DNA from: Lachnospiraceae bacterium
GTDB lineage: Bacteria; Bacillota_A; Clostridia; Lachnospirales; Lachnospiraceae
Direction: 5' to 3'
Assembly: GCA_017613595.1 (NCBI GenBank)
Contig: JAGADM010000154.1
Location: 1 to 33,482, forward strand
DNA length: 33,482 nt
Shown here: piece after piece, positions 14,917 through 24,005 of the stretch
Position numbering within the stretch: the first letter of the stretch is position 1
Layout of the letters: each line of letters opens with the position of its first letter
Translations under genes and position numbers: made by a program
Notes under the pieces: generated by a model
The model's database searches: none
Told to the model about the DNA's origin: nothing
Seen by the model: the letters and a program-made list of their open reading frames with translations, nothing else

Positions 14917-16698
14917 ATGGCTGAGAAAAATACCTACAAACAGGACGAACGGCTCGACGAACCCTTCAACATAAGACACCTCCTTCTCGCGTCGGCATAT
15001 ATTAAGAAATACCTTCCGAAGATGATCCTCGCGCTTCTGATCAGCGCGCTCGGCGGAGCGGTTGCACTGCTTTCCCCGATTTTCACGCAGAAGGCGATCG
15101 ATGAGGCCATCCCGAATAAGGATGAAAAGTACCTCTTCCTGCTCGGCGGAATGCTCGTCGGCGTATTTGCCGCAAGCGTAATCCTGACGTTGCTTCGTTC
15201 GCATCTGATGATCCGTGTTTCGCAGAACATCATTTACGATATCCGTAAGGACCTGTTCGCGCATCTGCAGAAGCTGCCGTTCCAGTACTACGACGACCGG
15301 CCGCACGGCAAAATCCTGATCCGTGTCGTCAACTACGTAAACTCCGTTTCGGATATGCTTTCGAACGGACTCATCAACGTCGTTCTCGAGATGATCAACC
15401 TGATCCTGATCGTCATCTTCATGCTGATCGTGGACATACAGATGTCGCTCGTCGTTATGTGCGGCGTTCCCGTGCTTGCCGCTTTCCTCTTCTGGATCAA
15501 GAACCGGCAGAGGCGTGCATGGCAGCGCGTTTCCAATAAAAACTCGAACCTGAATGCCTACCTGCAGGAGAACATCGTCGGCGCAAGAATTACGCAGATC
15601 TTCGCCCGTGAGGACGAAAATGCGAAGATCTTCTCCGGCCTTGCCGATGACTGCCGCCACACCTGGATGCACGCAGTACGCTGCAACAACCTCGTATGGC
15701 CCGGTATCGACGCAATCTCCGTCTGCATCCGTGCCGCGATCTTCATCTTCGGTATGGTTCTGTTCGGGCAGGGCAGCAAAACGATCGGTACCATCATCGC
15801 GATTTCGAGTTACTCTTCACGTTTCTGGCAGCCGATCATGAACATGGGAAATATCTTCAACAACTTCCTCAACAACATGGCTTATCTGGAGCGTATTTTC
15901 GAGACGCTCGGCGAGCCTGTTACGGTTGATGACAAGCCGGGCGCAAGCGAGATGCAGCCGATCAAAGGCGCCGTTTCGTTCCGTGACGTATGCTTCTCTT
16001 ACGAACCCGGCAAGGAGATTCTCCATAAGGTTTCCTTTGACGTAAAGCCCGGTATGAGTGTCGCGCTGGTCGGCCCGACCGGTGCCGGCAAGAGTACGAT
16101 CGTAAACCTGATCTCACGTTTCTATAACGTCGATTCCGGTCAGGTGCTGATCGACGGTCAGGACATTTCCGAAGTAACGCTTAAGTCGCTCAGAAGCCAG
16201 ATGGGCATTATGATGCAGGACAGTTTCATCTTCTCCGGAACGATCCGCGACAACATCCTGTACGGCAAATTAGACGCCACAAGCGAAGAAATCACGAAGG
16301 CCGCCCGCCTTGTGTGCGCGGATTCGTTCATTAACGGAATGGCCGACGGATACGATACCGAGGTTAAGGAGCGCGGTTCCCTTCTGAGCCAGGGCCAGAA
16401 GCAGCTGATCTCATTTGCCCGTACCGTACTCTCCGATCCCGCCATTCTCATTCTGGATGAAGCAACATCCAGCATTGACGTTCAAACCGAAAAAGCCCTC
16501 CAGCAGGGACTGAACTCCATGCTGAAAGGGCGGACCTCCTTTATTATTGCTCACCGGCTCTCCACAATCCGCGGATGCGACCTCATCATGTACATTGATG
16601 ACGGTGGCATCACGGAAGCCGGGACGCATGACGAGCTTATGGCGAAGAAGGGCGCTTACTACCACCTTTACACTTCCCAGCTCGAGGATATCGCGTAA
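14917..16698 (+). CDS. ABC exporter half-transporter with competent ATPase site
   Basis: A 593-residue partner of the preceding exporter. Six membrane helices lie between about residues 35 and 325, followed by the ATPase domain. Walker A GPTGAGKST is at 386-394, Walker B ends with the catalytic Glu515 (LILDE) and the H-loop His546 is present. The signature is LSQGQ (490-494), with Gln replacing the usual Gly. Motifs fall at exactly the same residue numbers as in the partner. Together they predict one working site (this Walker A/B with the partner's LSGGQ) and one degenerate site (the partner's Walker B Asp and Gln with this LSQGQ). The ribosome binding site is GGAAGGGGGG. A terminator follows at 16823. 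Confidence 0.92.
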   Translation: MAEKNTYKQDERLDEPFNIRHLLLASAYIKKYLPKMILALLISALGGAVALLSPIFTQKAIDEAIPNKDEKYLFLLGGMLVGVFAASVILTLLRSHLMIRVSQNIIYDIRKDLFAHLQKLPFQYYDDRPHGKILIRVVNYVNSVSDMLSNGLINVVLEMINLILIVIFMLIVDIQMSLVVMCGVPVLAAFLFWIKNRQRRAWQRVSNKNSNLNAYLQENIVGARITQIFAREDENAKIFSGLADDCRHTWMHAVRCNNLVWPGIDAISVCIRAAIFIFGMVLFGQGSKTIGTIIAISSYSSRFWQPIMNMGNIFNNFLNNMAYLERIFETLGEPVTVDDKPGASEMQPIKGAVSFRDVCFSYEPGKEILHKVSFDVKPGMSVALVGPTGAGKSTIVNLISRFYNVDSGQVLIDGQDISEVTLKSLRSQMGIMMQDSFIFSGTIRDNILYGKLDATSEEITKAARLVCADSFINGMADGYDTEVKERGSLLSQGQKQLISFARTVLSDPAILILDEATSSIDVQTEKALQQGLNSMLKGRTSFIIAHRLSTIRGCDLIMYIDDGGITEAGTHDELMAKKGAYYHLYTSQLEDIA

Positions 16699-16822
16699 TA
16701 ATCTTTCGGAGCTGTACGCTCCGCCCGGGCCATACACCCGGATTACAATTCACCGGCATAGCGGCGTCGTGTCACTCTCATCCCCCATATATACGCACGG
16801 CGCCGCCTTCCCCATACGAAAG

Positions 16823-16857
16823 AACGCCCGTCGGGTCATCCCCGGCGGGCGTTTTTA
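16823..16857 (+). terminator. Terminator of the ABC exporter operon
   Basis: The arms AACGCCCG (16823-16830) and CGGGCGTT (16846-16853) extend inward through CGGG/CCCG to a 5-nt loop and are followed by GTTTTTATG. It ends the plus-strand exporter operon, before the convergent glycoside-hydrolase-like gene. The rest of 16699-16908 shows nothing I can identify. Confidence 0.88.
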
Positions 16858-16908
16858 TGTCATGTTCCGATGCGTCTCCGAACGAACCGGCGCCGCAGCC
16901 GTGCTTTC

Positions 16909-18678
16909 CTATCTTACGATCTTGAAACCGACGAACCTTCCGACCATGGCGCGTAGGCTGAATACCGCGGTATCACCCTCGGTGTAAAGCGGTTTGATCG
17001 CGAAATTCTTCGCGCCGCGGAATATCGGCATAAGCAGCTGAAGTTCCTTCGCGCCGCGGATGCGTACGGTGATCTCGGCATCACGGTTCATGCTCGTCAC
17101 ATACGAATAGAGGACAAATGTGTCGTTATCGTACGGGAACAGGCTGATGCCGGAAGGACCTTCCAGCGTAATGCCGTTTACTTCGAACTCGGCGCGCAGA
17201 CGGTTGAGAACGGGCGCGGGCAGCTTCGCGAAATCCGGGAACGAATCGGGAACGACAAGCGTCATCATCTGTCCGTCGCCGTACGTATCTCTCGCAAGAA
17301 GCGTGTAGCTTTCCTCGTTCTTCCGGCCCTTTACGAGAGCGCCCCATGTCGCGTTGTTGCGGAACTCGAGAACCGGGAACGTAATGCCTGCCGCACTGAC
17401 CGACTCCTGCCATCCGCGATGTCCGCGGAGCTGTTCCTGCAGGAACTCGTTCACGGTTACCACGCGGCCGCGGAACCGGATGGAGGTCATACGCTCGATG
17501 CCCTCGCCGAGCATTTCGGTCACGAAGCCGGACGTAACGACCGCTTTGCCGCCGGCAGCGACGTAAGCGTCTAATTTGTCGAGAATGTCTTCATCATAAG
17601 CCGATGCGGCGGTCAGCAGGATCGTCGGAGCGTCCGCCTCGAAGTAAGGCGTTGTACGGATCGGGAAGCCACACATGCCGAGGAAATCCTGCACGTTGTC
17701 TTCGCCCTGCGAAGCGTTCGGGATGTAGCACGGAATACCGATCGGGCTTCCGAGCTTGTCCATCAGCTCATCAAGCTTTTCAAGCTGACAGCCGAGTGCC
17801 GGGATCAGCGGGCTTCCGGCAAGCGCCTGGAAGCAGAACATCATCAGTTCCTGCGGCTTCGAGAAGCAGGTCAGATATGCCTGCTCAAGATAATAATCCA
17901 TTACCTGACAGTCGAACGGATCGAACCATCCGCCGCCGTTCTTACCGGGCAGCATCTTGTCCATATACGTCATCAGCGAATAGGACAGATACCGCGGCAG
18001 ATGCTGGTCCGTATGGAACGGATCACGCGTCTCCGTACCGGTATAGATACCGTCGAACATATCCTTCTGGGACATCGGATCGTATCCGGTTTCCTGATAG
18101 GACTCCATCCAGTTCGGATATTTGATGATGACCTTGCATTCGGGATTCACGGCCTTCGCCGCGTCAATCATATATTCTTTCGAAATCTTCTGAAGAAGGT
18201 TCACGCGGTACTCCTGCCAGCTGCCGTCCTCAATCCCGTTCTCTTCGTTGAACTTATCGCGTCCCTTGCGGCAGGCGTCGCATGTGCAGTTCGTGAAGAA
18301 GAAGTCGTCGATGATGAAGGAATCAAATACCTTCGCGGTCAGCTGAACCGCCTTCTTCAGGGTGTTGAGCATCTTCTTATCGTTGTAGCAGAACGTGTTG
18401 AAAAGTCTCTGCTTCGGCTTTGCCCCCTTCGGTGTGTCAATCGCCGTCGTAATACCGCCCTCGGTGCGGATTCCCGCGTTCTCAAAGGCTTCCTTAACCA
18501 TTCTTACCTGCTCTTCCGAAGCAAAATCCCCGCCGCGGAAAGCTTCCACATACACCTTGTCAATCTTCAGATAACGATTGAACCAGGCGATGTCTTTTTC
18601 GAGCTGTTCCTTCTTAACCCTTGCGGTGCCGCCGGCAACGAAATACGTAGTCAGCTCGAAGTTTCTGTAGTTACCCAT
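16909..18678 (-). CDS. Glycoside-hydrolase-like protein, TIM barrel with GATase-like domain
   Basis: A 589-residue cytoplasmic protein without a signal peptide. The N-terminal part (1-330) reads like a clan GH-A type TIM barrel, with an acidic and cysteine-rich motif DDFFFTNCTCDACR (124-137) of the kind seen in uncharacterised hydrolase-like families and in GH42 relatives. Residues about 345-390 (TILLTAASAYDEDILDKL, AAGGKAVVTSGF) resemble the GATase-like trimerisation domain of family 42 beta-galactosidases. The C-terminus is a probable beta-sandwich. The ATG follows an AAAGGAG ribosome binding site. I cannot name the substrate, and catalytic acids are not certain. It stands alone between the exporter and fatty-acid operons. 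Confidence 0.6.
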   Translation of the reverse strand: MGNYRNFELTTYFVAGGTARVKKEQLEKDIAWFNRYLKIDKVYVEAFRGGDFASEEQVRMVKEAFENAGIRTEGGITTAIDTPKGAKPKQRLFNTFCYNDKKMLNTLKKAVQLTAKVFDSFIIDDFFFTNCTCDACRKGRDKFNEENGIEDGSWQEYRVNLLQKISKEYMIDAAKAVNPECKVIIKYPNWMESYQETGYDPMSQKDMFDGIYTGTETRDPFHTDQHLPRYLSYSLMTYMDKMLPGKNGGGWFDPFDCQVMDYYLEQAYLTCFSKPQELMMFCFQALAGSPLIPALGCQLEKLDELMDKLGSPIGIPCYIPNASQGEDNVQDFLGMCGFPIRTTPYFEADAPTILLTAASAYDEDILDKLDAYVAAGGKAVVTSGFVTEMLGEGIERMTSIRFRGRVVTVNEFLQEQLRGHRGWQESVSAAGITFPVLEFRNNATWGALVKGRKNEESYTLLARDTYGDGQMMTLVVPDSFPDFAKLPAPVLNRLRAEFEVNGITLEGPSGISLFPYDNDTFVLYSYVTSMNRDAEITVRIRGAKELQLLMPIFRGAKNFAIKPLYTEGDTAVFSLRAMVGRFVGFKIVR

Positions 18679-18704
18679 AGGTCTTCTCCTTTATATTTTT
18701 TAAC

Positions 18705-18720
18705 CGGGAACGCCTTCCCG
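18705..18720 (-). other. Leader hairpin upstream of the glycoside-hydrolase-like gene
   Basis: The perfect arms CGGGAA (18705-18710) and TTCCCG (18715-18720) have a 4-nt loop, between the terminator at 18726-18750 and the ribosome binding site. With that terminator it makes two consecutive hairpins in the leader. Confidence 0.45.
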
Positions 18721-18725
18721 TCCGT

Positions 18726-18750
18726 AAAAAACGGAGCCGCAAAGGCTCCG
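18726..18750 (-). terminator. Terminator after the fatty-acid operon, or leader attenuator
   Basis: The 7-bp arms CGGAGCC (18732-18738) and GGCTCCG (18744-18750) have a 5-nt loop and are followed on the minus strand by six T residues. It lies 85 bp after the acyl-CoA ligase stop and probably ends the fatty-acid operon. A possible promoter lies upstream of it, so it could also attenuate the glycoside-hydrolase-like gene. Confidence 0.85.
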
Positions 18751-18797
18751 CTTCTTATGCCTTCCTCCCCATTTTATGGGAAGATTTTCCCGAATGC

Positions 18798-18826
18798 AAT
18801 GTAGTTTCCCGTTTGAACAGGGTCAA
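18798..18826 (-). promoter_or_regulatory. Possible sigma-A promoter of the glycoside-hydrolase-like gene
   Basis: On the minus strand TTGACC (18826-18821), a 17-bp spacer and TACATT (18803-18798). It begins 9 bp after the acyl-CoA ligase stop. Transcription from here would cross the hairpin-plus-T-tract at 18726-18750 before reaching the gene. Confidence 0.45.
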
Positions 18827-18834
18827 TTTCCCTA

Positions 18835-20505
18835 CTATCCGATAATCTGTTTCCCGGATGCCGCTTTCGCGTCGCGTTCGCGGATCTTCGCGCGGGAAAT
18901 CTTTCCGGACGCCGTGCGCGGCAGGTCCTCCACCCACTCAATGATCCTCGGGTACTTATAGATTGCCCCGTAACGCTTCACAATGTCCTGTAATTCCTTT
19001 TTGAGCGCGGGAGTGCCCGTATATCCGTCTTTCAGCACAACACTCGCTTTTACGACCGTTCCGCGCGTTTCGGAAGGATATCCGGTCACGGCGCACTCCT
19101 TCACCGCGGGACTCCGCATCAGAAGATCCTCCACCTCGGACGGCCCGATCCGGTATCCGCTCGACTTGATCACGTCGTCGGTCCGGCCGATGTAATAGAA
19201 GTATCCGTCCGCGTCCCGTCTCGCGCGGTCGCCGGTATGATACACGCCGCCTCTCCAAACCTCTTCATAAAGCGCGGGGTCTCCGAGATAACCCGACAGG
19301 ATTCCGACCGGTTTCCGCCCGTTCTTCGGTACGACGGTAATCTCGCCTTCCTCTCCGTCTCCTACCGGATTGCCGTCCTCGTCACGAAGCTCCAGCCGGT
19401 ACTGCGGGGAAGCCTTCCCTAACGATCCCGCGGGAGCCGTCTCACCGGTCGGCGTGCAAATGAGAAGAACCGTTTCGGTCTGTCCGAAGCCGTCCCGCAC
19501 CGGAACACCGGTTGCCTCGCGGAACTTCTTCGCGACCTCCTGCGGCATCGGCTCACCTGCCGTCGCCGCGTACCTAAGACGCGAGAGGTCGTATTTGTCC
19601 AGATCCTCAAGAACGAAATACTTGTAGATGGTCGGCGGGGCACAGAACGTACTGACCTTCTGCTCCTCGAGAAGCTTTAACATCTCACCTGCGTAGAACC
19701 GGTCGTAGTCAAATACCATGATTGCGCCGCCGAGAAACCATTGCCCGTACAGCTTGCCCCACGCCGTCTTCGCCCAGCCGGTATCAGCCACCGCGAGATG
19801 CAGGCCGCCCTCGCTGATGCCGTGCCACCGCTTTGCCGTATAAATGTGCGCGATCGGATAGGTGTGATCGTGAATGACCGCCTTCGGCGCGCCGTTCGTG
19901 CCCGACGTAAAATAGTAAAGCATCGGATCGGACGCAAGCGTCTCCCTGCGTTCCCACACGTCCGAAGCCTCCTCGATCAGACTGCTCAGGTTCCGGAAAG
20001 ATCCGTATTGCTGCCCTACAACAAGCGGGAGGATATCCGTTCCGCGTAGCGCCTCTTCCACCTTTTCGCAGATGCCTTCCGAGTCGACACAGATGACCGC
20101 TTTCGCGCCGGCCGTCCGCGTCCGTTCCGCAATCTCCTCGGCACTCACCATATGCGAAGTCGGAACGGCAACCGCGCCGATCTTATGGAGCGCGAGGATC
20201 GATATCCAGAATTCGTAACGCCTCTTCAACAGCAGGAACACCGGCATGCCCCGTCCGATTCCGAGCGACGTAAGCGCGTTGGCCGCCTTATCCGAAAGCC
20301 GTTTCATGCAGTCAAATGTGAACTTCGTCACCGTTCCGAGCGTACTCCGGTGGACAAGCGCGATGCCGTCGGGGCATTCCGCCGCAAAACGGTCCAGCAC
20401 GTCATAGGCAAAATTGAAATTGTCCGGATAAGAGGTCACGATATCCGTTACGGTTCCGTCCGGGGCCGTAACCTCCCGATAATAATCTTCGTAAATCTGA
20501 GCCAT
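18835..20505 (-). CDS. AMP-forming acyl-CoA ligase, medium-chain (ACSM-like) type
   Basis: A 556-residue member of the ANL adenylating-enzyme superfamily that would activate a carboxylic acid to its acyl-CoA. The adenylate P-loop TSGTNGAPK is at 200-208, the GRTDDVIKSSGYRIGP hinge region near 450, and the catalytic lysine in PRTASGKISR is about K535. Overall it resembles the ACSM and acetyl-CoA-synthetase-like branch. The ATG at 20505 follows an AAAGGA ribosome binding site; the frame extends to 20535 without one. It is the last gene of the fatty-acid operon, 93 bp after accA, with no terminator between. It may recycle exogenous or branched fatty acids, or supply primers. The acid substrate is not known. 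Confidence 0.85.
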   Translation of the reverse strand: MAQIYEDYYREVTAPDGTVTDIVTSYPDNFNFAYDVLDRFAAECPDGIALVHRSTLGTVTKFTFDCMKRLSDKAANALTSLGIGRGMPVFLLLKRRYEFWISILALHKIGAVAVPTSHMVSAEEIAERTRTAGAKAVICVDSEGICEKVEEALRGTDILPLVVGQQYGSFRNLSSLIEEASDVWERRETLASDPMLYYFTSGTNGAPKAVIHDHTYPIAHIYTAKRWHGISEGGLHLAVADTGWAKTAWGKLYGQWFLGGAIMVFDYDRFYAGEMLKLLEEQKVSTFCAPPTIYKYFVLEDLDKYDLSRLRYAATAGEPMPQEVAKKFREATGVPVRDGFGQTETVLLICTPTGETAPAGSLGKASPQYRLELRDEDGNPVGDGEEGEITVVPKNGRKPVGILSGYLGDPALYEEVWRGGVYHTGDRARRDADGYFYYIGRTDDVIKSSGYRIGPSEVEDLLMRSPAVKECAVTGYPSETRGTVVKASVVLKDGYTGTPALKKELQDIVKRYGAIYKYPRIIEWVEDLPRTASGKISRAKIRERDAKAASGKQIIG

Positions 20506-20598
20506 AGATTCCTTTCCCTGCGGCGGGGTTCTCACAACATTCCGTCAGCCGGTTCATCGCCGAATTTCGTCCGCTCCGTTTTCATACCGCAACATCCG

Positions 20599-21354
20599 TC
20601 AGTATCCGATCCGCCGGAACCGGCGGTAACGCGCGTCAAGAAGCGCTTCGTCACTCATCGCGGCCAGGACTGTCAGTTCCTCCGCGATATCCGCGGCGAG
20701 CCGCTCCGGAGCGTTCTTCGGACACATGCGGTCGATCAGTCCGAGTTTCTGAAGCTTAGGCGCCGTAAGGCATAACATTTCGGCTGCCTCCGCCGCCCTC
20801 GCGGTATCCTTCCAAAGAATATTCGCGCAGCTTTCCGGCGAAACAACGCTGAAGTACGCGTCTTCGATCATCCAGATACGGTCCGAGTGGCTGAGTGCCA
20901 GCGCGCCGCCGCTTCCGCCTTCCCCGAGGATTACCGAAACAACCGGTGTCCGAAGGTCCGACATCTCCGCGAGGCTGTCCGCGATCGCGCGCCCCTGTCC
21001 GTGCTCCTCGGCGTCAATGCCGCAGAACGCGCCTGCCGTGTCCACAAGACACAGAACCGGTCTTCGAAACTTTTCCGCCTGCTTCATAAGCCTGAGTGCC
21101 TTCCGGTAGCCTTCGGGATGCGCGCTCCCGAAATTGTGGCTGATCCGGTCCTCGGTCGACTTTCCTTTCTCGATTCCGATTACCGTCACGGGCATACCCT
21201 TAAGCGTTCCGACACCTGCCACAACCGCGCGGTCGTCGCCGTACAGACGGTCGCCGTGCAGTTCGAAGAAATCGGGAGTCATCCGCGTTATGTAATCGCA
21301 TGCCGTGAGGCGTCTCTCGCCCCGCGCGCCGCGCACAATATCATAATCTTCCAT
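20599..21354 (-). CDS. accA: Acetyl-CoA carboxylase carboxyltransferase subunit alpha
   Basis: A 251-residue alpha half of the carboxyltransferase that moves the carboxyl group from biotin to acetyl-CoA, giving malonyl-CoA. The crotonase fold is evident in CLVDTAGAFCGIDAEEHGQG and the oxyanion-hole glycines of GEGGSGGALAL. It is shorter than the E. coli protein at the N-terminus, as usual in this Gram-positive type. The ATG at 21354 has an AAAGGAAGG ribosome binding site and overlaps the end of accD by 14 nt, so the two subunits are probably translationally coupled. The longer frame to 21387 is less likely. Confidence 0.93.
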   Translation of the reverse strand: MEDYDIVRGARGERRLTACDYITRMTPDFFELHGDRLYGDDRAVVAGVGTLKGMPVTVIGIEKGKSTEDRISHNFGSAHPEGYRKALRLMKQAEKFRRPVLCLVDTAGAFCGIDAEEHGQGRAIADSLAEMSDLRTPVVSVILGEGGSGGALALSHSDRIWMIEDAYFSVVSPESCANILWKDTARAAEAAEMLCLTAPKLQKLGLIDRMCPKNAPERLAADIAEELTVLAAMSDEALLDARYRRFRRIGY

Positions 21355-22210
21355 CGCTGCCTTCCTTTCGCGCCCCGGCAGGTTCATGTAAACCGAGCAG
21401 ATTTCCGATCACGGTTCTCTGCTCGTCCCGCGGAACGATCGCGTCGATAAATCCGCACGCAAGCACCCGCTCCGCCCGCTGAAAGTCCTTCGGAAGCGCC
21501 TGGTTCAGACTCTTCTCAATGACTCTCGGGCCGGCAAATCCGACACGCGCTCCGGGTTCCGCAAGCGTAATATCGCCCTGCATCGCAAAGCTCGCGTCCA
21601 CGCCTCCCGTCGTCGGGTCGGTCAGAAGAACGATGTAAAGACCGCCGGCGTTGCTGTGCCGCTTTACCGCTGCCGAAACCTTCGACATCTGCATCAGGGA
21701 GATCATCCCTTCCTGCATCCGCGCGCCCCCGGAAACGGTCACGCCGACAACCGGCATGCGGTGTTCCGCAGCATACTCGAAAAGTCTTGTGATCTTCTCG
21801 CCGACAACCGCGCCCATGGAACCCATCATGAAATAGGAATCCATCGCGAAGATGCATACCTCGTGCCCTTCGATCCGCGCGGTTCCGCAGATGACCGCCT
21901 CATTCTCGCGGCTCTTCTCGCGCGCCGCCTGAAGCTTCGCGTCATACTCCGGAAATCCGAGTGTGTTCCGGCTCGTCAGCTCGCGGTCATGCTCCGTGAA
22001 GCTCCGCTTATCGGTGAGCATCAGGATACGACGTCTCGCGCGCATCGTATAATACCGCCCGCACGACGGACATATGAAGAACTCCCTCCGCACGCGGGCA
22101 ACCGGCGTCTTGCGGCCGCAACCCTTGCAGACGATATGTCTGCTGCGCGGCAGGAGTCCGTTCGTTTCGGGCTCGTTATTTGCCTTCAAAAATAGTTTCC
22201 TAAGATCCAT
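21341..22210 (-). CDS. accD: Acetyl-CoA carboxylase carboxyltransferase subunit beta
   Basis: A 289-residue beta half of the carboxyltransferase. The N-terminal zinc ribbon has cysteines at 28, 31, 47 and 50 (CKGC and CPSC). The crotonase-like domain follows, with the MGSMGAVVGEKI and SGGARMQEG blocks that bind acetyl-CoA. Its ATG lies 1 bp after the accC stop and its end overlaps accA by 14 nt, consistent with fixed subunit stoichiometry. It pairs with accA. Confidence 0.95.
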   Translation of the reverse strand: MDLRKLFLKANNEPETNGLLPRSRHIVCKGCGRKTPVARVRREFFICPSCGRYYTMRARRRILMLTDKRSFTEHDRELTSRNTLGFPEYDAKLQAAREKSRENEAVICGTARIEGHEVCIFAMDSYFMMGSMGAVVGEKITRLFEYAAEHRMPVVGVTVSGGARMQEGMISLMQMSKVSAAVKRHSNAGGLYIVLLTDPTTGGVDASFAMQGDITLAEPGARVGFAGPRVIEKSLNQALPKDFQRAERVLACGFIDAIVPRDEQRTVIGNLLGLHEPAGARKEGSDGRL

Positions 22211-22211
22211 C

Positions 22212-23540
22212 CTACAGAACCTTTCCCGCGATGCCGGTATCGTACCGGCCGTTTAAGAAATTCTCGTCCTCCATGAATTTCATGTGCATCTCACGGTTAT
22301 TTTCCACCCCGACGAGGACAAATTCGGACAGCGCGCATTTCATCTTCCGTATCGCCGCGTCGCGTGTGTCCGCGCTGACGATCAGCTTGCCGAGCATGGA
22401 GTCGTAATAGGGTGTGATCTCGCAGCCCTGATAGAGCGCGGAATCGAACCGCACATTGACGCCGCCCGGGATGTGAAGCATCTCCACACGTCCTGTCGCC
22501 GGCAGACATTCCTTTCCGTGCTCGGCGCAGATCCGGCACTCCATCGCGTGCCCGTGCATCGAAATCTCCTCCTGCGTAAACGGAAGCGTGATTCCCGCTG
22601 CCGTACGGATCTGCCATTCCACGATATCGATGCCGCTTACCATCTCGGTCACGGAATGTTCAACCTGCAGCCTTGTATTCATCTCTAAGAAGGAAAATGT
22701 GTCGCCGTGCACGAGAAACTCCACCGTTCCGACCGTCACATAATGAACGGCCGCGGCAAGCATCCGCGCCGCCTCGTGCAGCTTCGCGCGGATTGCGTCC
22801 GTCAGTACCGGCGCCGGACACTCCTCGATCAGTTTCTGGTTCCTGCGCTGCACCGAGCAGTCGCGGTCACCGAGAATCCGGACATTACCTTCCTTATCGG
22901 CAAGGATCTGCACCTCGATGTGCTTCACATTTTCCAGATACTTCTCAAGAAAGATACCGTCATCACCGAAGGCGCTTGCGGCTTCCTTCTGAACCTGGGT
23001 GTATGCCCCAGGTATTTCGCTTTTCTCCCGGATAATGCGGATTCCGCGTCCTCCGCCGCCCGCACGCGCCTTTAAGATAACCGGGTATCCGATGCGGTCC
23101 GCCTCGGCTTCCGCCTCTGCGATGCCCGAAAGGATCCCGCTCCCCAGCGCCACCGGAAGTCCGGCCTTCACCGCAATCTCACGCGCGATCTCCTTCTGTC
23201 CCATCGCCTCCATCACTTCGGCTCCGGGACCGATCAGCGTAATACCGCAGGATTCACAAAGATGGGCGAATTCCGCATTTTCCGCGAGCATGCCGTAGCC
23301 CGGATGGATTGCGTCCGCACCGGTCTTTTCGGCAAGTGTCAGCAGCGCGTTCATGTTCAGATAACTGTCTGAAGCGGCAGCCCCGCCGATGCAGTAGCTC
23401 TCGTCGGCCATGACCACATGCAGAGCATCGGCATCCGCGGCGGAATACACCGCCACAGTGTCAATGCCCATTTCTTTGCAGGCGCGAATCACGCGAACCG
23501 CTACTTCGCCCCGATTCGCTATGAGAATTTTAGAAAACAT
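22212..23540 (-). CDS. accC: Biotin carboxylase subunit of acetyl-CoA carboxylase
   Basis: A 442-residue ATP-grasp enzyme that carboxylates the biotin carried on AccB, using bicarbonate and ATP. The N-terminal pre-ATP-grasp domain starts KILIANRGEVAVRVIRA. HPGYGMLAENAEFA, the glycine-rich KARAGGGGRGIRI loop and LQVEHSVTEMV are all present. Length is normal for the family (about 445-455). It lies 18 bp after fabZ and 1 bp before accD. Confidence 0.96.
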   Translation of the reverse strand: MFSKILIANRGEVAVRVIRACKEMGIDTVAVYSAADADALHVVMADESYCIGGAAASDSYLNMNALLTLAEKTGADAIHPGYGMLAENAEFAHLCESCGITLIGPGAEVMEAMGQKEIAREIAVKAGLPVALGSGILSGIAEAEAEADRIGYPVILKARAGGGGRGIRIIREKSEIPGAYTQVQKEAASAFGDDGIFLEKYLENVKHIEVQILADKEGNVRILGDRDCSVQRRNQKLIEECPAPVLTDAIRAKLHEAARMLAAAVHYVTVGTVEFLVHGDTFSFLEMNTRLQVEHSVTEMVSGIDIVEWQIRTAAGITLPFTQEEISMHGHAMECRICAEHGKECLPATGRVEMLHIPGGVNVRFDSALYQGCEITPYYDSMLGKLIVSADTRDAAIRKMKCALSEFVLVGVENNREMHMKFMEDENFLNGRYDTGIAGKVL

Positions 23541-23558
23541 CCGAACCTCCCATGAAGC

Positions 23559-23984
23559 CTACTGCTTCTTCACGATTACGCAGGAGAAATCTCCGTTCAT
23601 GCATACCTTTCCGTCAACGCTCAGTTCACCGTGCATACTGTACATCGGCGGCATCGACCGCACCAGTTTCGTATCCATCCGGATCAGGTCTCCCGGTTTG
23701 ATCATGCTGCGGAATCTCACCTTATCGAGTCCGGCGTAGACCGGCAGTGCACCCTCTTCCCTTATCTTATCCGCGAAGAGCATGCACGCCGATTGCGCCA
23801 TCATCTCACACTGTATCACGCCCGGCACGATCGGATTTCCCGGAAAATGGCCCTGCAAAAAGAACTCATCCCCTCTCACCCGATACCAGCCTGTTGCCGT
23901 CCCGTCATCATTTAACACTGCCTCGTCAACTAAGAGCATCGGCTCGCGGTGCGGCAGTATTGTCTTTATTTCTTCCCGATTCAT
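23559..23984 (-). CDS. fabZ: 3-hydroxyacyl-ACP dehydratase
   Basis: A 141-residue hotdog-fold dehydratase that removes water from 3-hydroxyacyl-ACP in each elongation cycle. The catalytic His12 is in LPHREPMLLVD and Glu60 in the GHFPGNPIVPGVIQCEMMAQ segment. Located between accB and accC, the usual place in clostridial fatty-acid operons. It lies 21 bp after accB. Confidence 0.95.
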   Translation of the reverse strand: MNREEIKTILPHREPMLLVDEAVLNDDGTATGWYRVRGDEFFLQGHFPGNPIVPGVIQCEMMAQSACMLFADKIREEGALPVYAGLDKVRFRSMIKPGDLIRMDTKLVRSMPPMYSMHGELSVDGKVCMNGDFSCVIVKKQ

Positions 23985-24005
23985 AATCGTCTCCCTGTTG
24001 TCCGT

